64,000 nucleotides of DNA from an archaeon (GCA_021827865.1 JAKAUC010000009.1:558001-622000), one strand, 5' to 3'. Numbered from the stretch's first letter, positions 1-9,059 are shown. The notes: generated by a model from the sequence alone, not told the origin. A program made the numbers and translations.

Positions 1-635
1 GTCTCGTAGCCCACCTTGCGGCCGGTCCCGGGATGCCCCCGCGGAAGGAACCGGGCGACGACGGCGAAGAGTACCAGGCTGAGGATGAAGGCCGAGTGGA
101 AGGCCCACTGCCAGCCGAAGTCCTGGATGATGTAAGAGCCCCCTATGAGCCCTGCGGCAGCCCCGATGGCGAAGGTCGCGCTTACCACCCCCTGGGCGGT
201 CGCAATCCTTTCGTTCGGGAATGTCTCCGCGATAATGGCGAGCGCGAGCGGGACTATGGCGAACCCAATCCCCTGGATAGCCCTGGCAGCTATGAGGAAG
301 TAGATCGTGGGGGAAAAGCCAGCCATCCCGACGCCGGCGGTGTAGAAGACCAGGGCGATCAGGAACATCCTCTTCTTGCCGTAGCTGTCACCCCACTTCC
401 CGAACAGTGGTGAGACGGCCGAACCCACGATCAGGAAGGCGGAAGTGATCCAAGCCACAGTCCCCTCGGTGGTCGAGAAGAACGTCTGGATTGTTAGTAT
501 TCCAGGGATAATCATCGTCTCTACATAGTTCAGCAGCAGCGACACGCCCACCATCGCGAGTAACGCCCTGAGCTGATGGGACGTTGTCCCATTGGGGATC
601 CCAGGTTGAGCGGCGTCGGTCGACTGAGGCTGCAT
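1..635 (-). CDS. MFS drug exporter, N-terminal part (cut by window start)
   Basis: The reverse strand reads as a protein beginning MQPQSTDAAQPGIPN and continuing for 211 residues to the window edge. It has the hydrophobic helices of a major facilitator transporter, the loop-2/3 motif GKWGDSYGKKR and the helix-4 arginine segment AARAIQGIG, typical of 14-helix drug:proton antiporters (EmrB/QacA type). The protein sits in the membrane and probably exports small molecules; the substrate cannot be told. The ATG at 635 lies about 28 nt downstream of an AT-rich box (661-670), so a leaderless start is likely. The C-terminal half is outside the window. Confidence 0.85.
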   Translation of the reverse strand, partial: MQPQSTDAAQPGIPNGTTSHQLRALLAMVGVSLLLNYVETMIIPGILTIQTFFSTTEGTVAWITSAFLIVGSAVSPLFGKWGDSYGKKRMFLIALVFYTAGVGMAGFSPTIYFLIAARAIQGIGFAIVPLALAIIAETFPNERIATAQGVVSATFAIGAAAGLIGGSYIIQDFGWQWAFHSAFILSLVLFAVVARFLPRGHPGTGRKVGYE

Positions 636-773
636 CTTTCGCAGGCCCCTTCGGGGGTTCGTTATAAAATGCCCTGAGTCCTTTTCCGTGTTCCCGGCCC
701 CCGAGAATCGGGCCTCACTCCTGGATGCTAATCGGAGCCCGCTTCCGCCGGAGCTTTAGAGAAGAGATGTGCC

Positions 774-863
774 ATGACCGCGGGGACGGGTGACGACCTC
801 CCGAAGATGCGGACGGCCGACGACGAGACGGACAAGAAGGTGAGAGCGGAGCTCGACCAGTAG
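774..863 (+). CDS. Possible 29-aa charged small ORF
   Basis: An ATG-to-TAG frame encodes 29 residues rich in Asp, Glu, Lys and Arg, within the 371-nt gap (636-1006) between the MFS gene and the acyl-CoA synthetase operon. It has no recognised family and no clear TATA box at the right distance, so it may be chance or the tail of a decayed gene. I see nothing else in this gap apart from the MFS promoter. Confidence 0.15.
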   Translation: MTAGTGDDLPKMRTADDETDKKVRAELDQ

Positions 864-1006
864 CTCAGTAGGGTGCAACCAAAAAGGGGGAGCCTGTCCT
901 GGCCTGCGCCACCAAACTGGTCATCGGCCGGGGGCCCCCCGGTCCACCCTGAGGCCAGGCCATGCGAAGGAGACCCGGGCGGAATGGGTTGCAGGGGGCC
1001 GGAGAT

Positions 1007-1738
1007 TCACGTCGATTTTGCATCCTTCCTCAGCACTATCCTGACGTCCACCGCCAGCGTCCCCCTCGGATAGACGAAGAGCGGGTTGATGTCGATGGAG
1101 TCGATCTCAGGGACGTCCGTGATGAGCCTCCCAACCGCGACCAGCGTCTCGGCTGCCGCACCGACATCCAGTGGGGGCGACCCCCTGAACCCGGCCAGGA
1201 GCCTGGACGCCTTGGTCCCACCCATCATGTCCAGGGCCTCCCCCTTCGTGAGGGGGGCGAGGCGGAAGGACACGTCCCTGAACAGCTCCACGTAGACGCC
1301 CCCCAGGCCGAACATCACGGCGGGACCGAATTGGGGGTCGCGCGTAGCGCCCGCCACGAACTCGTGGCCCCTGGGCGCCATGCGCTGCACCAGAATCCCT
1401 TCCACGACGGCCTCGGGCTCCGCCCGCTTCACGTTGCCCAGGATTTCGGCGTAAGCCGCCCTGACTCCTGCCGCGGAGCTGACCCCCGCCTTCACTCCCC
1501 CCACGTCGGACTTGTGGAGGATGTCCTTGGAGACCACCTTCAAGACGACCGGGAACCCGAGAGCCTTTGCCCTGAGGACGGCCTCCTTTCCGGACCGAGC
1601 CAGCGCCGACTCGGCGACCCGGATCCCATATGCCGCGGCCACCCTGTCGGCCTCGGACTCCAAGAGCCCCCGCCGGCCGGACCTCGCCGCGGCAGCGACA
1701 ACCCTCGACACCGTTTTGTGGGCGTCACGCCGGGTCAT
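1007..1738 (-). CDS. acdB: Acyl-CoA synthetase (ADP-forming), beta subunit
   Basis: This 243-residue protein is the ATP-grasp subunit of an ADP-forming acetate/acyl-CoA synthetase, which converts acyl-CoA, ADP and phosphate into acid, CoA and ATP. Family signatures are LGFPVVLKVVSKDILHKSDVGG near residue 60, followed by the ATP-grasp core (VQRMAPRGHEFVAGATRD) and the C-terminal SIDINPLFVYP. Its ATG overlaps the stop of the alpha-subunit gene by 4 nt (ATGA), so the two are co-translated. Split subunits are the classical archaeal Acd arrangement, unlike the fused hydroxypropionyl-CoA synthetases of ammonia oxidisers. The substrate acid is unknown. Confidence 0.9.
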   Translation of the reverse strand: MTRRDAHKTVSRVVAAAARSGRRGLLESEADRVAAAYGIRVAESALARSGKEAVLRAKALGFPVVLKVVSKDILHKSDVGGVKAGVSSAAGVRAAYAEILGNVKRAEPEAVVEGILVQRMAPRGHEFVAGATRDPQFGPAVMFGLGGVYVELFRDVSFRLAPLTKGEALDMMGGTKASRLLAGFRGSPPLDVGAAAETLVAVGRLITDVPEIDSIDINPLFVYPRGTLAVDVRIVLRKDAKST

Positions 1739-3129
1739 CGCAGCTCGCCTCCGCCTTTGAACTTCTCCAGTTGCCTGTGGCGGGCCATGAGTGCGTACAT
1801 GGCGTCCACCGCCCGCTCGGCGCTTGGATAGACCGCGAACCTCTTCTCGAGCATCCTCGAATAGGCGACCTGCGAGAGGTGTCCACCGACGAAGGCGGCG
1901 GTGATCGGCTTCTCCAAGATGTCCCTGTCCCTGGCGTCCAGCATCGCCTGGGCTACGAGAATGGGGTCTATGTTGGCCGTCTGGCAGAAGAGGGCGATTA
2001 CGCAGTCGACGTCCCTTCGCCTGAGGACGATGTCCAGGACCTTGCCGTAGAGGACGTCATCGGCGTTCGCCGTCAGGTCTATGGGATTCTTCACTGACCC
2101 GAAGCTCGGCGTTATCGCCTTGATCTCATCCTTCAGGTCATTGGGGAGCTCGGCCAGCTTCAGGCCGAGCCCTTCGCACTTGTCTGTCGCGAGCACCCCG
2201 AGCCCCCCTCCGTTCGTCACGATGACGACGTTCTCTCCCTTCGGGACGGGGTTCTCGTTCAGCGCCTGTATCCAATCGAAGGCCTGGGTCATCCCTTCAG
2301 CCCGCATGATCCCTGCCTGCTCGAAGGCGGCCGTGAAGATCGTGTCCTGGCCCGCTATGGACCCGGTGTGTGAAGACGCTGCCCGGGCCCCGCGGGCAGA
2401 CCTGCCCGCCTTGATGACCACGATGGGCTTCTCTCTGACTGCTCGCCGGGACGCCTCGAAGAACTTCCGGCCGTCCCTGAGGCCCTCCATGTAGATCAGG
2501 ATGGAGCTGGTGGAGGGGTCCCGGGAGAAGTACTCGACCAGGTCGGCGTCATCGACGTCAGCCTTGTTGCCTATGCTCACGATCGAGGAGACCCCGTACT
2601 TCTCTTCGGTGGTCCAGTCCATGAGGGCGAGTCCGAGGGCGCCGGACTGCGTGATGAAGGCAGTCTTTCCCCAAAGCACCTTTCCGGGGCCGAAGGTGGC
2701 GTTCAGCCTGCTCGCCGCGTAGAAGACGCCGAAGGTGTTCGGGCCGATTATCCTGAGGCGCCGACGGGCGATGGAGACGACCCTCTCTTCGAGCTCCTTG
2801 TTACCTACCTCGGAGAATCCGGAGGTGATGATTATTGCGGCCTTGACCCCCTTCTCGATGCAGTCTCGGACGACCCCTTCCACCAGCCCCGCGGGCACGG
2901 CGATCACAGCGAGGTCGACCTCGGCCCGGATGTCTGAGAGCCTGCCGTAGCATTTCAGGTCCAGAACGTTCTCGGCGTTCGGGTTGACGGGGAAGACGCC
3001 CCCGGAGAACCCCGACAGCTTGATGTTTCTGACTATCTCGTGGCCGATCTTCCCCGGGGTCTGGGACGCCCCGACGATGGCGACGCCTTTGGGGGAGAAG
3101 AATGAGGAGATGTCGTCGCTCTTGTTCAC
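1735..3129 (-). CDS. acdA: Acyl-CoA synthetase (ADP-forming), alpha subunit
   Basis: A 464-residue protein with an N-terminal CoA-binding Rossmann domain (FFSPKGVAIVGASQTPGKIG) followed by two succinyl-CoA-synthetase-like ligase domains (NGGGLGVLATD, about residue 308). The phosphorylated catalytic histidine is seen as H254 in SSHTGSIAG. It works with the ATP-grasp subunit encoded directly downstream (4-nt overlap) to make ATP from acyl-CoA thioesters, a common last step of amino-acid and acid fermentation in archaea. The cytoplasmic complex is normally alpha2beta2. Start ATG at 3129; the 227 nt upstream to the arginase gene hold nothing else I can name. Confidence 0.92.
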   Translation of the reverse strand: MNKSDDISSFFSPKGVAIVGASQTPGKIGHEIVRNIKLSGFSGGVFPVNPNAENVLDLKCYGRLSDIRAEVDLAVIAVPAGLVEGVVRDCIEKGVKAAIIITSGFSEVGNKELEERVVSIARRRLRIIGPNTFGVFYAASRLNATFGPGKVLWGKTAFITQSGALGLALMDWTTEEKYGVSSIVSIGNKADVDDADLVEYFSRDPSTSSILIYMEGLRDGRKFFEASRRAVREKPIVVIKAGRSARGARAASSHTGSIAGQDTIFTAAFEQAGIMRAEGMTQAFDWIQALNENPVPKGENVVIVTNGGGLGVLATDKCEGLGLKLAELPNDLKDEIKAITPSFGSVKNPIDLTANADDVLYGKVLDIVLRRRDVDCVIALFCQTANIDPILVAQAMLDARDRDILEKPITAAFVGGHLSQVAYSRMLEKRFAVYPSAERAVDAMYALMARHRQLEKFKGGGELR

Positions 3130-3356
3130 GACGCGTTCAGGCTCCGAGGAGGCGAGGGGGGCGACGGAGGGGGGGAGGAAGCGTCCAAAGCGGGCCGCGC
3201 CCCGCCCTGTCCGGACGCGCGCTGGAAAGCTGGCGACGCCGTCAAGCTCGTTCCACCCGCGGTCCGCTGTGCTGGGGGCTTTTAACGGCGGCAGACAGTT
3301 CTCGCGGTTGACGCCGACGCTCTGCCCGGAGGGCTCCCATACGCTTCAGGGTCGCG

Positions 3357-4253
3357 CTAGCCGATTATCTTCTTCCCGAACAGGGAGAGGGCGAGCTCGA
3401 CGGCGAGTTCTGCGGTCTGGTTGGTCAGGTCCAGGATGGGATTCACCTCGACGAACTCTGCGGAGGTCACCCGGCCGGACTCGTAGAGCATCTCCATGGC
3501 CAGCTGCGCTTCGCGGTAGGTGAGGCCACCCCTCACTCTCGTCCCAGTCCCCGGGGCCTCCCTGGGGTCGACCGAGTCCACGTCGAAGCTGAGGTGGACC
3601 TGGTCCAGGCCGGTCCCGGCGACCTTTATGGCCTCCCGCATTACTCCCTTCATGCCGAGCTCGTCGATCTCCTTCATGGTGAAGACAGTCATCTTAGAGC
3701 GGGATATCGCTTTGGCCTCCTCTTGGTCGAAGTCACGGCAGGCGACGAGGACAGTGTTCTTCTCCACCGCCTTGGGGGATGCTCCGCCGAGGCCCACAAG
3801 CCTGGGATGCCCGTAGCCCAGGATGGCGGCCAGCGCCATCCCGTGGATGTTCCCCGTGGGGGTCGTCTTCGGGGTGTTGAAATCGCCGTGCGCGTCGAGC
3901 CAGACTATCCCACGCTCTGTCCCGTAACGCGCGAGCCCTGCCAGCGTCCCGACGGACACGCTCTGGTCTCCGCCGAGCACCAGAGGGAAAGACCTCTGTT
4001 TCACGCATGCGGAGACCTTGTCCGCGAGGAGGCCGCACTGCCTCACGACGTCGTCTAGGTACCGCACCCTCCGGTCCCCCATGGGAGCCGTGGCCATGTC
4101 GGCCGCGGGGATGTTCCCGTGGTCCTTCACCTTGTGCCCCAGGGCTTCGAGGCGCTCTTCTAACCTGGCAATCCTGATGGCGCTGGGCCCCATGTCTACG
4201 CCTCGCCTCTGCTGGCCCAGGTCGACGGGGGCGCCTATGATGCCGATGTTCAA
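3357..4253 (-). CDS. Arginase/ureohydrolase family enzyme
   Basis: A 298-residue ureohydrolase, closest to arginase (arginine to ornithine and urea). Manganese ligands are visible at D120, H122, D124 (WLDAHGDF) and D224, D226 (SFDVDSVDP), and the catalytic H137 in GNIHG. The first Mn ligand, normally His in GGDHS, is Gln97 here (GGDQS). The open frame runs far upstream, but that extension is low-complexity antisense of the next gene. I chose a TTG at 4253 because it begins the family's first strand (NIGIIGAPVDLG) and lies 28 nt after the box TTAATAA (about 4278-4285). Agmatinase activity is an alternative. Confidence 0.85.
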   Translation of the reverse strand: MNIGIIGAPVDLGQQRRGVDMGPSAIRIARLEERLEALGHKVKDHGNIPAADMATAPMGDRRVRYLDDVVRQCGLLADKVSACVKQRSFPLVLGGDQSVSVGTLAGLARYGTERGIVWLDAHGDFNTPKTTPTGNIHGMALAAILGYGHPRLVGLGGASPKAVEKNTVLVACRDFDQEEAKAISRSKMTVFTMKEIDELGMKGVMREAIKVAGTGLDQVHLSFDVDSVDPREAPGTGTRVRGGLTYREAQLAMEMLYESGRVTSAEFVEVNPILDLTNQTAELAVELALSLFGKKIIG

Positions 4254-4338
4254 GCTGCACGGTTCGGGCGGAGCCTGGTTATTAATCGGTCGGAGGGGAA
4301 GCTTCAGAGGATAAATAACGCCGCCAGGGCGCCGGCCT

Positions 4339-4560
4339 ATGCACAGGTCCCAGGTCGCCGGGGCGCTGATGATACTCCTGGGGGCGGCCATCCTCATACT
4401 CCTAGCCAGCTTCGTCGTGAGCATCATAGTCGTAATCCTCCAGCTCGTCGCCGTCATGCTGGGCATAGTCCTCGTGCTTGGCGGCATCGCCATGCTCATG
4501 TTCGGGAGGCGGTTCTGGCGCCGCGGCGGCTGGGGCGGTGGGCGCCCGGCCGGCGCGTGA
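4339..4560 (+). CDS. Small two-helix membrane protein
   Basis: This 73-residue protein is almost entirely hydrophobic, with two predicted membrane helices (about residues 7-30 and 33-54) joined by a very short turn, and a basic Gly/Arg-rich tail (RRFWRRGGWGGG). A TATA-like box (GATAAATAA, about 4309-4317) stands at leaderless distance from the ATG, and the gene is divergent from arginase. It precedes an ABC exporter pair that has its own promoter. No family recognised; it could be a small membrane modulator. Confidence 0.6.
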   Translation: MHRSQVAGALMILLGAAILILLASFVVSIIVVILQLVAVMLGIVLVLGGIAMLMFGRRFWRRGGWGGGRPAGA

Positions 4561-4603
4561 AGCGTCATCATCATTTATACCCGGCCCCCGCGCCGGCATC
4601 CTG

Positions 4604-5524
4604 ATGCCCGCCATAGAAGTGAACGGACTCAAGAAGAAGTATGGCGACATTCAAGCCGTGGGCGGGACTACCTTCACGGTCGAGGAGGGCGAGGTGTTTT
4701 CGCTGCTTGGGCCCAACGGCGCGGGGAAGACCACCACCATCGAGATTCTTGAGGGGCTGAGGAACAAGGACGCTGGGACCGCCAACGTCCTCGGGCTGGA
4801 CCCCTGGAAGTCAGGGTATGAGCTGCACCGGAAGATAGGGGTAATCCCCCAGGGGTTCAAGTTCCTGGACTACCCAACTCCGAGGGAGGCCATATCATAC
4901 TATGGGGCGCTGTTCGGCAAGAAGGTCAACCCCGATGAGCTCCTGAAAAGGGTCATCCTCGACGACGCATCCAACGTCTGGTTCCAGAACCTCTCAGGAG
5001 GTCAGAAGCAGAAGCTCGGGATGGCCCTCTCTTTGGTCAACGACCCCCAGGTCGTGTTCCTGGACGAGCCGACGACCGGGCTCGACCCCCAGGCGCGCAG
5101 GGCGGTCTGGGAGGTCATCAGGAAGCTGAAGGAAGAAGGGAGGACGGTGATGCTCACCACCCACTACCTCGATGAGGCCGAGGAGCTGGCTGACAGGGTG
5201 GCGATTATGAATCATGGAAGGATCGTGGCCATGGGGACGACTGAAGAGATAGAGTCCAGGTTCGGGTCTGGGCGGCGGATGGTCGTGAAGGGGGGGGAGG
5301 ACCTCCTGAAGTACCTCAGGGAGAACACCAGGCTGCGGGTGGAGGGGGACGGGGACGAAGTGGTCATCTTTCTCAGGGATAAGGCCGACGCCATGGCTGC
5401 GCTGGGAGCCATAGAGGAGTCGGGCGCCGACTGGGGAGATCTCACAGTGAAGGGGGACAGTCTGGAGGACGTGTTCCTGAAGCTAGTCGGGGAGAGCGGG
5501 ACCATCGAGAAGGGGGCCGAGTGA
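4604..5524 (+). CDS. ABC transporter ATP-binding protein (ABC-2 exporter type)
   Basis: A 306-residue ATPase of the DrrA/CcmA class that energises export through the membrane partner encoded next. Walker A is GPNGAGKTT, the signature is LSGGQKQKLG, Walker B is VVFLDEPTTGLDP, followed by the switch histidine (TTHYLDEAEELAD). A C-terminal extension of about 80 residues is usual for drug/polysaccharide-type exporters. The frame is open further upstream, but the ATG at 4604 gives MPAIEVNGLKKKYG, the normal family start, and follows the box TTTATAC (4574-4580) by about 27 nt. The stop overlaps the permease start. Confidence 0.9.
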   Translation: MPAIEVNGLKKKYGDIQAVGGTTFTVEEGEVFSLLGPNGAGKTTTIEILEGLRNKDAGTANVLGLDPWKSGYELHRKIGVIPQGFKFLDYPTPREAISYYGALFGKKVNPDELLKRVILDDASNVWFQNLSGGQKQKLGMALSLVNDPQVVFLDEPTTGLDPQARRAVWEVIRKLKEEGRTVMLTTHYLDEAEELADRVAIMNHGRIVAMGTTEEIESRFGSGRRMVVKGGEDLLKYLRENTRLRVEGDGDEVVIFLRDKADAMAALGAIEESGADWGDLTVKGDSLEDVFLKLVGESGTIEKGAE

Positions 5525-6648
5525 TGAGGTTCAGCCTCGGTAGGATGCTTTCTGACCTGAAGATATACGGCAGGTCGAGCCTCAGGAGCAGGGAGGGGTT
5601 CTTCTTCACCCTCATCTTCCCCATCATCCTCATCCTCCTCTTCGGCGCAATCTTCTCTGGCGGGGGGGCGAGCCAGGCCACGGTCTACGTGCAGAACCAC
5701 GACGCCGGGCCGGTGGGGTCGGCCTTCGTCTCTGCCCTGAACAGCACTTCGAACTACTGCAGCAACAGCAGCGGCGCCGGGCTCTGCCTGCGGCCCGTCC
5801 CCACGGACCTTAACTTCTCGCGGTACCTCTCTTCCAAGTCGGCCTCCGATGGGGTAGTCATCCCTACCAACTTCAGCCTCGCCTACGAGTCGGGGCAGAA
5901 GGTGAACGTGACGGTGTTCGGCAACCCCTCTTCGACGACCAGCGCACTCGTCTCTGGGATAGTCGCCGAGGTGGTCAACGGGTTCAACGTCCACGGTGCC
6001 ACAGGGGTGCACCAGGTGGGGATAGCCCAGCGCACGGCCGTGGCTTCGAACTACAAGTACATCGACTTCCTGATCCCCGGCCTCGTCGGCTTCGCCGCCC
6101 TGACCAGCCCTATGTTCGCCTTGGTCAACATCAGCTCCACCTACCGGCGCGACAAGGTGTTCAAGCTGCTGTCCCTCACGCCCCTCACCAAGACGGAGTG
6201 GCTGCTGTCTAAGATAATCTGGTACATCGGGACCACCGTGGTCTCCTTCATACTGATGACCGCGGTGGGGGTGTACGCCTTCGGCGCCCACATAACGCTC
6301 AACTGGGGGATAGGAATATTCCTGCTGCTGGGCCCGTTCTTCTTTGTCTCCCTGGGGATGCTGGTGGGGACAGTCTCCAACAGCCCCGAAGCTGCGTCGG
6401 TCGTGGGCAACCTCGTCACGTTTCCCATGATGTTCCTCTCCGGGACATTCTTCCCGGTGAGCTCCATGCCCAAGTACCTCCAGGCAATTGCCCACGTCCT
6501 ACCCCTCTACTACATGATCGAAGGGCTGAACGACGTGATGATCTACGGCAACTTCGGCGCTGCGTACTTCGATATGGCGCTCCTCCTCGCGATCTCCGTC
6601 GTGGTGTTCGCCCTGGCGGTGAAGTTCTTCCGCTGGCGCGAAGACTGA
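5524..6648 (+). CDS. ABC-2 type transporter permease
   Basis: This 374-residue membrane protein is the partner of the preceding ATPase. It has one N-terminal helix (about residues 20-40), an extracytoplasmic loop of about 130 residues rich in Asn/Ser, and five or six C-terminal helices with the ABC-2 pattern (GLVGFAALTSPMFALVNISS ... SGTFFPVSSMP). The ATG overlaps the ATPase stop by 1 nt (TGATG); a GTG three bases earlier is also possible. ABC-2 systems export drugs, lipids or glycans; the substrate here is not evident. Its end faces the nucleotidyltransferase gene, 4 nt away. Confidence 0.88.
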   Translation: MRFSLGRMLSDLKIYGRSSLRSREGFFFTLIFPIILILLFGAIFSGGGASQATVYVQNHDAGPVGSAFVSALNSTSNYCSNSSGAGLCLRPVPTDLNFSRYLSSKSASDGVVIPTNFSLAYESGQKVNVTVFGNPSSTTSALVSGIVAEVVNGFNVHGATGVHQVGIAQRTAVASNYKYIDFLIPGLVGFAALTSPMFALVNISSTYRRDKVFKLLSLTPLTKTEWLLSKIIWYIGTTVVSFILMTAVGVYAFGAHITLNWGIGIFLLLGPFFFVSLGMLVGTVSNSPEAASVVGNLVTFPMMFLSGTFFPVSSMPKYLQAIAHVLPLYYMIEGLNDVMIYGNFGAAYFDMALLLAISVVVFALAVKFFRWRED

Positions 6649-6652
6649 TCCT

Positions 6653-7405
6653 TTACCGGCTCAATCCGACGTAGCTGAGCGGGTGCTTCGCTAGCTCCTC
6701 GTCGAGCTTCACGAAGCTCGAGACGGTGCCGACGTCGAACCACTCCTTCTCGGTGTAGAAGGCCCCCACCTTCCCGCCCCTCCGGATCATCTCCGGGACG
6801 AAGTCGGTCATCAGGTCCGGCTTGCTCCGGCCCGCGAACTTCTTCATCAGCGCCATGGCGTCCGGGCCGACGACCATGGGACCGGTGGTCACGCTCAGGG
6901 CGATATTCGGCTTCTCCCTGAAGGACGTCACCAGCCCTTCCTTCACCTCGGCCACCCCCACAGGGAGGGAGTAGCCCCTGTCCAGGACAAGGGTGACGTC
7001 CGCCCTGGTCTTGCGGTGGGTCTCGAGCAGGCCGGTCACGTCGAGGTCAGTAAGGATGTCGCCGTAGTAGATCAGGAGCTCGTCGCAGCGTACGGCCCCG
7101 TCGCGCAGGGCGTGGGCGACAGCATTCAGGCTCCCCTTGAACCCCTTCTGATCCTCTGAGTAGGAGAGCTTCACCCCGTGCTGCGAGCCGTTGCCGAAGT
7201 AGCGCCTGATGTCCTCAGACCTGTATCCGGTGAGCAGGGCGACGTTGGTGACCCCGTGGCGCTTCATGATGGCTATTGTGTAGGCTAGGAGCGGGAGCTT
7301 CTTCGGGCCGATGGGGATCATCACCTTCTGGAAGTAGTCGGTCAGGGGCTTCAGCCGCTCACCCCTCCCCCCGCAGAGGATGGCGGCCTGTGTGGTATGT
7401 CTCAC
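6653..7405 (-). CDS. Sugar-1-phosphate nucleotidyltransferase
   Basis: A 250-residue single-domain NTP transferase that activates a sugar phosphate to an NDP-sugar. The nucleotide loop is AAILCGGRGERLKPLT, the lysine segment is KVMIPIGPKKLPLL, and the metal aspartate lies in IYYGDILTD. It lacks the C-terminal left-handed beta-helix of longer archaeal GlmU/RmlA relatives, so it is a minimal RfbA/GMP-type enzyme. The GTG at 7405 is about 26 nt after a TATA-like box (TTTATACAG, about 7426-7434), which fits a leaderless message. The product sugar (glucose or mannose) cannot be distinguished. It may supply glycosylation precursors. Confidence 0.85.
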   Translation of the reverse strand: MRHTTQAAILCGGRGERLKPLTDYFQKVMIPIGPKKLPLLAYTIAIMKRHGVTNVALLTGYRSEDIRRYFGNGSQHGVKLSYSEDQKGFKGSLNAVAHALRDGAVRCDELLIYYGDILTDLDVTGLLETHRKTRADVTLVLDRGYSLPVGVAEVKEGLVTSFREKPNIALSVTTGPMVVGPDAMALMKKFAGRSKPDLMTDFVPEMIRRGGKVGAFYTEKEWFDVGTVSSFVKLDEELAKHPLSYVGLSR

Positions 7406-7527
7406 GCCGGGCCTCGCAGCGCTTTCTGTATAAACCGTTGGCGGCGGGTTGGCCCTGCAAGCGGACGCTGGTCTGGCGCGCTCGCTGCCTAGGCGGCCCC
7501 TGGCGCCTTTGGCCGCGCCTAAACCCC

Positions 7528-8487
7528 TTATCTCCCCATGGCCTGTTGGAAGGGCGGCGCCTCCGTGGGGCTCACGTCAAGCGTCCCGGGCCGGCCGACC
7601 CTGTTGATCTCGAGCCTCACGCGATTCCCCGCGGACGATCCGGCGATCGCAAGCAGGAGGTCTTTCGTGTGCTTCACCGCCTCGCCTTCGGCGCCGACTA
7701 TGACATCGCCGGTTCGAAGCCCCGCGAGGTGGGCAGGACTGCGTGGCACGACCTCAGCCACGAGGAATCCCCGTTCGGTCTGCAGATTGTACCTGCGCGC
7801 CAGCTGAGGGGTCACGTCGACCCCCGAGATGCCGATCCAGCGCCGGCTCACCCTGCCGTTGTCGAGTATCTCTTGGGCAATCTTCTTGACCGTGTTGATT
7901 GGGATGGCGAAGCCCATCCCCTGGGCGTAGGGTATCATCATGGTAGTCATCCCTATGATCCTGCCGTCCAAGTCTGCCAGCGGACCCCCGCTGTTGCCCG
8001 GGTTCACGGCAGCGTCCGTCTGGAGAAGGCCTTCGAATATGAAGTCGGTCCCCGGGAGCGGCCTCCCCTTGGCGCTGAGCACGCCCATGGAGACTGTGGG
8101 GCCGCCGGGGAGCGCGAGTGCGTTGCCTATGGCGAGAACGAACTGGCCGACCCTCACCGCCTCGGAGTCTCCAAGGTCTGCGGCGGGGAGGTCCGAGGCT
8201 TCGACCCTGATGACCGCGACGTCCGTTGCCTCATCCGACCCGACCACTTCCCCGGTGAAGGTGCGCCCGTCCCCGAGGCCTACGTTGACCTGGCTTGCCC
8301 CGTCTATGACGTGGTTGTTCGTGACGATGAGCCCGCGCCTGTCAAGGACGATCCCAGACCCCTGCCCTTCTAGAGGCACCACGCCACGGAGCCTTCGCTC
8401 CAGCCTCATGCTGGCGACGCTGACTATGCTCTCGCTTACCTTCCCGACCGCACCCGTCACCTGGCTCTCGAACCCTGATACTGCCAT
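7528..8487 (-). CDS. HtrA/DegP-like serine protease with PDZ domain
   Basis: A trypsin-like S1C protease with a complete triad: His in VTNNHVIDG, Asp in ATDVAVIRV and Ser in NPGNSGGPL. A single PDZ domain follows (about residues 210-305: RRYNLQTERGFLVAEVVPRSP). It degrades or refolds damaged proteins. No signal peptide or membrane anchor is visible, so it appears cytoplasmic, unlike most HtrA proteins. The ATG at 8487 sits at leaderless distance from AACAATAGG (about 8512-8520); a TTG two codons upstream (8493) is also possible. Confidence 0.9.
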   Translation of the reverse strand: MAVSGFESQVTGAVGKVSESIVSVASMRLERRLRGVVPLEGQGSGIVLDRRGLIVTNNHVIDGASQVNVGLGDGRTFTGEVVGSDEATDVAVIRVEASDLPAADLGDSEAVRVGQFVLAIGNALALPGGPTVSMGVLSAKGRPLPGTDFIFEGLLQTDAAVNPGNSGGPLADLDGRIIGMTTMMIPYAQGMGFAIPINTVKKIAQEILDNGRVSRRWIGISGVDVTPQLARRYNLQTERGFLVAEVVPRSPAHLAGLRTGDVIVGAEGEAVKHTKDLLLAIAGSSAGNRVRLEINRVGRPGTLDVSPTEAPPFQQAMGR

Positions 8488-8675
8488 GGTCAACCCCCGC
8501 CCCCTTGGCCCCTATTGTTGAGTGCCTTTGCTAGGTTGTCGCTCACAGCCTGCCCGCGCGCGGCGAGGCCCCGCCTGCCGTCGAAACTCCCTGGCCGAGC
8601 GCCAGCCGGGGGGGCCGCTGAGGAGAGCCAGCTCTAGCTACACTTTAAAGCCAAGAGCCCCAGCAACGGCCAGCC

Positions 8676-9059
8676 ATGGCCAGCCTTACCAGGTCGGAGC
8701 AGCTTGACCGGAGGGTGCTTGATTCGTGCGCGGTCGTGCATCAGACCTGGAACGAGATCACGAGAACATGGACCCTGCCGACCATCCACATGCTGGGGCA
8801 GATCGAACCCACGAGGTTCAACGAACTCAAGCGGCACATCGTCGGGATTAGCGCCACCTCCCTGGCCGAGCGCCTCTCGCAGCTCGAGAAGTTCGGCGTG
8901 GTCCAGAGGAAGGTCTATGCAGAGGAGAAGCCGAGAATCGAATACTCGCTCACGGTGAAGGGGCACGAGATCTACAAGATACTCTGCGAGCTTGCATCCT
9001 GGTCGAAGCGCTGGGCAGGCAAGGAGCCCAACAGCAGAGAGTTCGTCGTCCCGAAGTGA
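8676..9059 (+). CDS. HxlR-family transcriptional regulator
   Basis: A 127-residue winged-helix protein of the HxlR/MarR-like type. The N-terminal CAVVHQTWNEITRTWTLPTIHML and the wing (LSQLEKFGVVQRKVYAEEKPRIEYSLTVKG) are diagnostic. It binds DNA as a dimer, usually near its own gene. A TATA-like box (CTTTAAAG, about 8642-8649) precedes the ATG by about 30 nt. It is divergent from the HtrA gene, which might be a target, but nothing in the sequence proves that. The cysteine near the N-terminus could be redox-sensitive, as in HypR-type members; that is speculation. Confidence 0.85.
   Translation: MASLTRSEQLDRRVLDSCAVVHQTWNEITRTWTLPTIHMLGQIEPTRFNELKRHIVGISATSLAERLSQLEKFGVVQRKVYAEEKPRIEYSLTVKGHEIYKILCELASWSKRWAGKEPNSREFVVPK

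Noticed and set aside
5212-6495. Long reverse-strand frame opposite the ABC transporter
   Set aside because: Composition is Gly/Glu/His/Arg-rich as expected for antisense of a GC-rich gene; the forward ATPase and permease are unambiguous.
7276-8373. Long forward frame opposite the nucleotidyltransferase and HtrA genes
   Set aside because: Antisense shadow; no family motif, and HtrA catalytic motifs on the other strand are clear.
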